Shown here one piece after another: positions 60,466-64,000 of a stretch of DNA of 64,000 bases (the first letter of the stretch is position 1; every line of letters starts with the position of its first letter). The notes under the pieces are model-generated. The model searched no databases. It saw only the letters and a program-made list of their open reading frames with translations, and was not told the DNA's origin. This stretch comes from Sphingobacterium tenebrionis (GTDB lineage: Bacteria; Bacteroidota; Bacteroidia; Sphingobacteriales; Sphingobacteriaceae), in the NCBI RefSeq assembly GCF_037126265.1, contig NZ_JAYLLN010000001.1:62001-126000 (forward strand), written 5' to 3'. The translations under genes were made by a program, and so were the position numbers.

Positions 60466-60993
60466 ATGAAAAAAGGAATGAAATCTGCAGTAGCTATGCT
60501 GTTTTTTGCTATCTGCACCTTACAGGTTCATGCCCAAATGCAAAAACCTGCCTCCAATCAAACAGTAAAATCAACCAACAATGCCGGAATAACTACAGAA
60601 AATGCTGCGGAATTAAAAGCGGCTGCTGCAAAGGCCAAAGAAGAAGCTAAGATGATTAAAGCTGCTGAAAAGGCGGAGAAGAAAAGGATCAAGGCCGAAA
60701 AGGATGCGTTGAAGCGTTTAGAAAAGATAAAGAAGGAAGAGAAGAAAATAGCCAAAGCTAAGAGAGATAAAGAAAAGGCTTTGAAAAATGTGGCCGATCT
60801 GGAGGAGAAATTAATCAAAACCCACAAAAACATCGAGAAGATCGGAAATAAATTGGAAAAATTAGACCGCAAAGGGGAAGTGCCTGCTACGGAACAGGAG
60901 AAAGCGATGAAGAAAATTTCGAAAGAAATGCTGAAGATCAAAAAATTAGAGCTTGAATTGGAAAAGGCCAGAAGAAAGGCCTATAAGCTTTAA
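60466..60993 (+). CDS. Secreted Lys/Glu/Ala-rich coiled-coil protein
   Basis: A 175-residue exported protein with a signal peptide ending near VHAQ. Residues about 50-175 are almost entirely Lys, Glu, Ala, Leu and Ile with heptad spacing (for example KAEKEAKMIKAAEKAEKK-type runs and LEEKLIKTHKNIEKIGNKLE), so a long periplasmic coiled coil is expected. The in-frame TTG at 60454 is rejected in favour of the ATG at 60466, which starts the signal peptide. The family is unassigned. It is convergent with the following membrane-protein gene and overlaps its end by 4 bp. Confidence 0.7.
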   Translation: MKKGMKSAVAMLFFAICTLQVHAQMQKPASNQTVKSTNNAGITTENAAELKAAAAKAKEEAKMIKAAEKAEKKRIKAEKDALKRLEKIKKEEKKIAKAKRDKEKALKNVADLEEKLIKTHKNIEKIGNKLEKLDRKGEVPATEQEKAMKKISKEMLKIKKLELELEKARRKAYKL

Positions 60994-62225
60994 GCACTTA
61001 GTTGCTTTCTAAGTATCTGCAGCAGGCTGAGTACTATAATGCCCGATACTAGAAACAGTCCTTCATGTGTGTAGGGATAGGCATGTCGAATCAGGCCGCC
61101 TATTCCCTGCAACATTAATAGGAATTCATTCAAAAAGATACCCAACAGCAGGCCATATATGCCGAGTTGAATATGTTTTCTAATCAGCAACAGACCTTTT
61201 TGAAAGGCATAGGCCAAAATAAATAGAGAAATAATCACCAAAAGGACGAGGTGAAGATAGGCAATAACAATAGGCCTAAAACCATAAACCAATTGGCTTA
61301 AGGATGGGATGATGGAAACGGCCTGCAAGACCAATTTCAGACAAACCGCTAAGGCCACACAAGTCCAAATTACCCGTACTTCTTTTCCGATACTTACCTC
61401 TCCCAGCTTAGCTTTTACTTTTATGGCCCGCATTATAAAGGAAAGCCATAAGAACAGTTGTACAATAACAGTTACAATCAATAGCCCGTATAACCAAGCC
61501 GGAAAACCTTTCCACCATAATACGGAAAGAAAATAGGCCGGAACTACCGTTATACTATATATTAAGGCAAATCGTTCAGAGATGATGTTTTTTCCTGCTC
61601 TTTCGGAAAGCCACTGATTAATCAAGGCAAAACAGCCAAAGAAAAACCAGCCATTATACTGAAAATGTAAATAGAAATACACTGAGGCCAATTGTTTCAA
61701 GGGATCCAATTGATGGGTCACCTTCAGATAGACTAAAGCATAGGTACCTATCGAACTGAGTACATGAAACAGCAGGGCGGCTTTTATAAGAATAATGATC
61801 GGTTTTGTTAGGTTACTTGATCGAAGATCCTTCCAGAGCATATAACAAAATCCATAAGAAGCTAAGACTACCAAAAAGGAAAAGGCAATTGAAAAGAAGG
61901 CGTATCCTGTGATTGAAAAAGCAATCAACATACCGAAGGAACTTAATAGGTTAAGCCATAATACAGACTGGTATTTTTTAGGAACCGTATCGGTGGATCC
62001 TAAGCGAAGTACAGCTAGAACCAAAAAAACCATCAATGCTTGAGAAACCCAACCCGCAAAAGCAAAATGGGAATGCGCATGCATGATGTTTTTCTGATCG
62101 ATCCAAGGCAAGGGAAAAAGAAATTTCATGCGCATCATAAAACCCCACAATCCGACGATCAAAAAATTGAATACACTCCATTGTATCCAATTTCTAAAAC
62201 TCATATTTCCCAAAACTTTTAACAT
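60990..62225 (-). CDS. Polytopic membrane protein, heme-copper oxidase subunit I-like
   Basis: A 411-residue protein with about 12 hydrophobic segments. Histidines within helices (NIMHAHSHFAFAGWV near residues 47-60, and YFYLHFQYNGWFFF near 185) resemble heme-ligating positions of the heme-copper oxidase/NnrS type, but the full oxidase motifs are not visible. The frame is open further upstream, yet the ATG at 62225 overlaps the stop of the crp gene by 7 bp (TGTATGTTAA), a typical translational coupling. Given the adjacent cytochrome c and nosZ, a role in electron flow or nitrogen-oxide handling is likely, not proven. Confidence 0.65.
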   Translation of the reverse strand: MLKVLGNMSFRNWIQWSVFNFLIVGLWGFMMRMKFLFPLPWIDQKNIMHAHSHFAFAGWVSQALMVFLVLAVLRLGSTDTVPKKYQSVLWLNLLSSFGMLIAFSITGYAFFSIAFSFLVVLASYGFCYMLWKDLRSSNLTKPIIILIKAALLFHVLSSIGTYALVYLKVTHQLDPLKQLASVYFYLHFQYNGWFFFGCFALINQWLSERAGKNIISERFALIYSITVVPAYFLSVLWWKGFPAWLYGLLIVTVIVQLFLWLSFIMRAIKVKAKLGEVSIGKEVRVIWTCVALAVCLKLVLQAVSIIPSLSQLVYGFRPIVIAYLHLVLLVIISLFILAYAFQKGLLLIRKHIQLGIYGLLLGIFLNEFLLMLQGIGGLIRHAYPYTHEGLFLVSGIIVLSLLQILRKQLSA

Positions 62226-62815
62226 ACAAAGACTTTCCCCCGCACGATATTTAACTTTTCTTCCTTTTCCATGATTTTCATGGTTCTTATGATTGTTTCC
62301 ACCCTTAAGCCGGTCATGTTGGCCAATTGCTGACGGGTCAACATTAAGCGGTTGCATTCTGGACAGATCAATCTCCTCTCCTCGTTCAACTTCTCTAATA
62401 ATCCCGAGATGATTTCTTCTGGACTATGGTTACAGATCAGTTTGGTAATAAAATGTTTAAATCGAAGATCCTTAGCAATCTGTTTGGTTATCATGAGTTG
62501 AATACTTCCATACTCATTTAATATCTCTAAAAATGCCGTAGTACTGATCTTTAAAATAGTGCAGCTGCTATCTGCAATGGCGGTAACCACATGCACTCCT
62601 TCGTCAAGAATAGCCACCTCCCCAAAACCCTCATTGGCACAGACCATTTTGTGTAGGACTTCTTTTCCATCCTCCAAAAAGTTACTGATCCGAACTCGAC
62701 CACTCTCCAATTGGTAGTAATAATTTGAAGGACTGTTCTCCCGATAAATAATCTCCCCAGCGTTCCATTTTTTGCTGCTGGCTCCTTTTTCGATTAATAG
62801 TTCCACTGGGATCAT
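62219..62815 (-). CDS. Crp/FNR-family regulator next to nosZ
   Basis: A 198-residue regulator with a beta-roll sensor domain (about 18-110), a dimer helix, and a winged HTH (LTRQQLANMTGLRVETIIRTMK, key helix around 172-180). V172 E173 T174 and R177 agree with the DNA-contacting positions of FNR, where Glu and Arg read TTGAT. The N-terminal cysteine cluster of FNR is absent; instead there is a CPEC pair at 151-154 just before the HTH. It is translationally coupled to the membrane-protein gene and divergent from the cytochrome/nosZ genes, so it is the likely local regulator of N2O respiration. Confidence 0.88.
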   Translation of the reverse strand: MIPVELLIEKGASSKKWNAGEIIYRENSPSNYYYQLESGRVRISNFLEDGKEVLHKMVCANEGFGEVAILDEGVHVVTAIADSSCTILKISTTAFLEILNEYGSIQLMITKQIAKDLRFKHFITKLICNHSPEEIISGLLEKLNEERRLICPECNRLMLTRQQLANMTGLRVETIIRTMKIMEKEEKLNIVRGKVFVC

Positions 62816-62847
62816 AAATATCTTATTAGGTAAAATTCATATTAAGA

Positions 62848-62855
62848 CAAATTTA
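62848..62855 (-). promoter_or_regulatory. Candidate -7 element for the crp/FNR gene
   Basis: On the minus strand the sequence is TAAATTTG, fitting TAnnTTTG. A start near 62842 would place the FNR box centre at about -64. Confidence 0.45.
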
Positions 62856-62899
62856 TCCACAATATATCGTTCCCCTACTGACATTGGTCACCCCAAATA

Positions 62900-62913
62900 G
62901 TGATTAAAATCAA
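62900..62913. promoter_or_regulatory. FNR box between crp and cytochrome c genes
   Basis: GTGATtaaaATCAA matches the FNR/ANR consensus TTGAT-N4-ATCAA in 9 of 10 fixed positions. It is in the divergent promoter region, 85 bp from the regulator start and 171 bp from the cytochrome start. Confidence 0.7.
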
Positions 62914-63026
62914 TTTAATTTATAACATATTGAAATAAAGGCTATTGCGATATAAAAAACGAGATTTTGAAAGAAGCCGAAACCATTTTATGATTCTACG
63001 CATAAAATCCTGGCGGAACTTGAGGA

Positions 63027-63034
63027 TAACTTTG
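63027..63034 (+). promoter_or_regulatory. Candidate -7 element for the cytochrome c/nosZ genes
   Basis: TAACTTTG fits TAnnTTTG and would give a leader of about 44 nt. No standard -33 element is visible, which is consistent with activator-dependent transcription. Confidence 0.45.
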
Positions 63035-63083
63035 TGGAAAACAAAATACACAAACATTGTAAAAAACAAAAACCAACGAAGCT

Positions 63084-63560
63084 ATGAAAAAACTAATTGT
63101 ATTCTGTTTGATGAGTTTGTTCATGTATGCATGTTCATCAAACAACAACGAGAAAAAAGAAGAGCGTACTTACGCCGAAGAGAGTGCTCCCGCAGCAAGT
63201 GATGCCAGTACATATGATCCACACCGAGGTGAAGGAAAGTTTGATAAAGTAGAAGTGGGCGAAAAACTGGATGTGGCTATGGCCAATGATGGAAAAGTGA
63301 TTGCCGATCTGAAATGTGCTTCCTGCCATAAGATGACCGATGAGAAATTGGTAGGACCAGGCTGGAAAGGCGTTTCAGAACGTAGAAAACCAGAATGGAT
63401 CATGAATTTCATCACGAATCCAGACGCCATGATCGATAAGGATCCGGAATTGCAGGCACAATTGGAAATATGTCTTGTGCGTATGCCTAATCAAAACCTA
63501 ACCGATGATGATGCTCGCAAAATCTATGAATACATGCGCCAAAATGATGGTGTAAAATAA
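63084..63560 (+). CDS. Cytochrome c lipoprotein
   Basis: A 158-residue lipoprotein (cysteine at residue 17, MYACSSN) with a polar linker and one class I cytochrome c domain: heme motif CASCH at residues 78-82, LVGPGWKGVS near 89-98, and the likely axial methionine M134 in VRMPNQNL. It is anchored on the outside of the inner membrane or at the outer membrane and probably passes electrons to nosZ, encoded 41 bp downstream. Clade II nos clusters usually contain such c-type cytochromes. Probably co-transcribed with nosZ. Confidence 0.9.
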   Translation: MKKLIVFCLMSLFMYACSSNNNEKKEERTYAEESAPAASDASTYDPHRGEGKFDKVEVGEKLDVAMANDGKVIADLKCASCHKMTDEKLVGPGWKGVSERRKPEWIMNFITNPDAMIDKDPELQAQLEICLVRMPNQNLTDDDARKIYEYMRQNDGVK

Positions 63561-63601
63561 TATCAAACGAGTGTTTTATTAACCTCAAAAATCATAAAAC
63601 A

Positions 63602-64000
63602 ATGGAATTAAAAAAATATTTATTAACAGGTTTAGCAGCCGCAACGCTGTTATCAACTTTCCAAGCCTGTAAGCCAAAAGGCGCAGGTGAAGCCGTGAGC
63701 GGTGGTGCTGCCGAGAAGGCATACGTAGCTCCTGGAAAATACGACGAATTCTACAATTTCGTTTCAGGTGGATTTAGTGGTCAGTTATCTGTCTACGGAT
63801 TGCCTTCAGGTAGATTGCTTCGGGTAATTCCGGTTTTCTCCCTTGACCCTGAAAAAGGATGGGGTTTCAGTGAAGAAACAAAACCGATGTTGGAAACTTC
63901 ACATGGTAATGTGCCATGGGATGATTTACACCACGTGCAATTATCTAAAACAGACGGTGAATACGATGGTAAATGGGTATTTGTCAATGCAAACAACACC
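63602..64000 (+). CDS. nosZ: Nitrous-oxide reductase NosZ, clade II (5' part)
   Basis: The frame is open from the ATG at 63602 to the end of the window (133 codons). The start has a Sec-type lipoprotein signal with cysteine at residue 23 (STFQACKPKG), not a Tat signal, which is the mark of clade II NosZ. The mature part reads YDEFYNFVSGGFSGQLSVYG, then LPSGRLLRVIPVFS, SEETKPMLETSHG, VPWDDLHH and NANNT, matching the N-terminus of the NosZ beta-propeller. The enzyme reduces N2O to N2 with copper centres CuA and CuZ; those ligand regions lie mostly beyond the window. Confidence 0.92.
   Translation, partial: MELKKYLLTGLAAATLLSTFQACKPKGAGEAVSGGAAEKAYVAPGKYDEFYNFVSGGFSGQLSVYGLPSGRLLRVIPVFSLDPEKGWGFSEETKPMLETSHGNVPWDDLHHVQLSKTDGEYDGKWVFVNANNT

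Noticed and set aside
62226..62357. N-terminal extension of the membrane protein into the crp gene
   Set aside because: It is only the crp coding region read in another frame; the overlapping ATG at 62225 explains the start.
1..64000. rRNA genes, CRISPR arrays and complete insertion sequences
   Set aside because: None was seen; the only IS trace is the transposase remnant after tRNA-Glu, with a possible IS-end word inside the palindrome at 45451-45526.

Overview
The window looks like a chromosomal segment of a Bacteroidota bacterium close to Sphingobacterium or Pedobacter. The evidence is four SusC/SusD outer-membrane pairs, two ECF-sigma/FecR pairs, TAnnTTTG-type -7 promoter elements, bacillithiol synthesis (BshC), the Bacteroidota gene order DUF4295-ftsY-rimO, and a lipoprotein-type clade II nitrous-oxide reductase. 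This rests on reading motifs and gene order; no database search was run.

Layout. 1-30740 is mostly housekeeping: DUF4295 tail, ftsY, rimO, bshC and a Crp-like regulator; a two-gene guanidino-hydrolase operon (DDAH-like and CtlX); gcvP; a small membrane protein; a TetR regulator divergent from a susC-susD-metallophosphoesterase operon, with the same operator-like sequence in front of both; a DUF1080 protein, a cell-wall amidase and a TlpA-like thioredoxin protein; a long leftward run (MG2/TonB-plug protein, enoyl-CoA hydratase, dienoyl-CoA reductase-like SDR, lipoprotein, phosphosugar mutase, Nudix hydrolase, conserved unknown); and purD.

30836-44600 is accessory DNA. It starts with tRNA-Glu(TTC), followed by a frameshifted transposase remnant, an 8-bp tandem repeat and a hairpin-rich block. 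Then come a sigma/FecR/SusC/SusD locus, a truncated RhuM-like gene, a small membrane coiled-coil gene, the stub of a tyrosine recombinase arm domain, and a 989-residue protein joining a TOTE-type archaeo-eukaryotic primase domain to a superfamily 2 helicase. The helicase stop codon lies within about 10 bp of the point where an IPT/NHL lipoprotein gene is cut off, so this DNA appears to have been inserted into, or to have replaced, part of a glycan-uptake locus.

44573-60264 holds two more uptake loci. The leftward one is IPT/NHL lipoprotein, SusC, SusD and a DUF4361-like lipoprotein, followed by a small hydrophilic gene and the broken second IPT gene. The rightward one is ECF sigma, FecR, STN-type SusC and a SusD-like_2 protein. 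In the STN-type loci, uptake through SusC is expected to signal to FecR and release the sigma factor.

60466-64000 is a secreted coiled-coil protein and then the start of a nitrous-oxide respiration cluster: a polytopic membrane protein overlapping a Crp/FNR regulator on the minus strand, and divergently a cytochrome c lipoprotein and the 5' end of nosZ, with an almost perfect FNR box between them. The most interesting items are the primase-helicase island and its junction, the paired TetR operators, and the FNR box.
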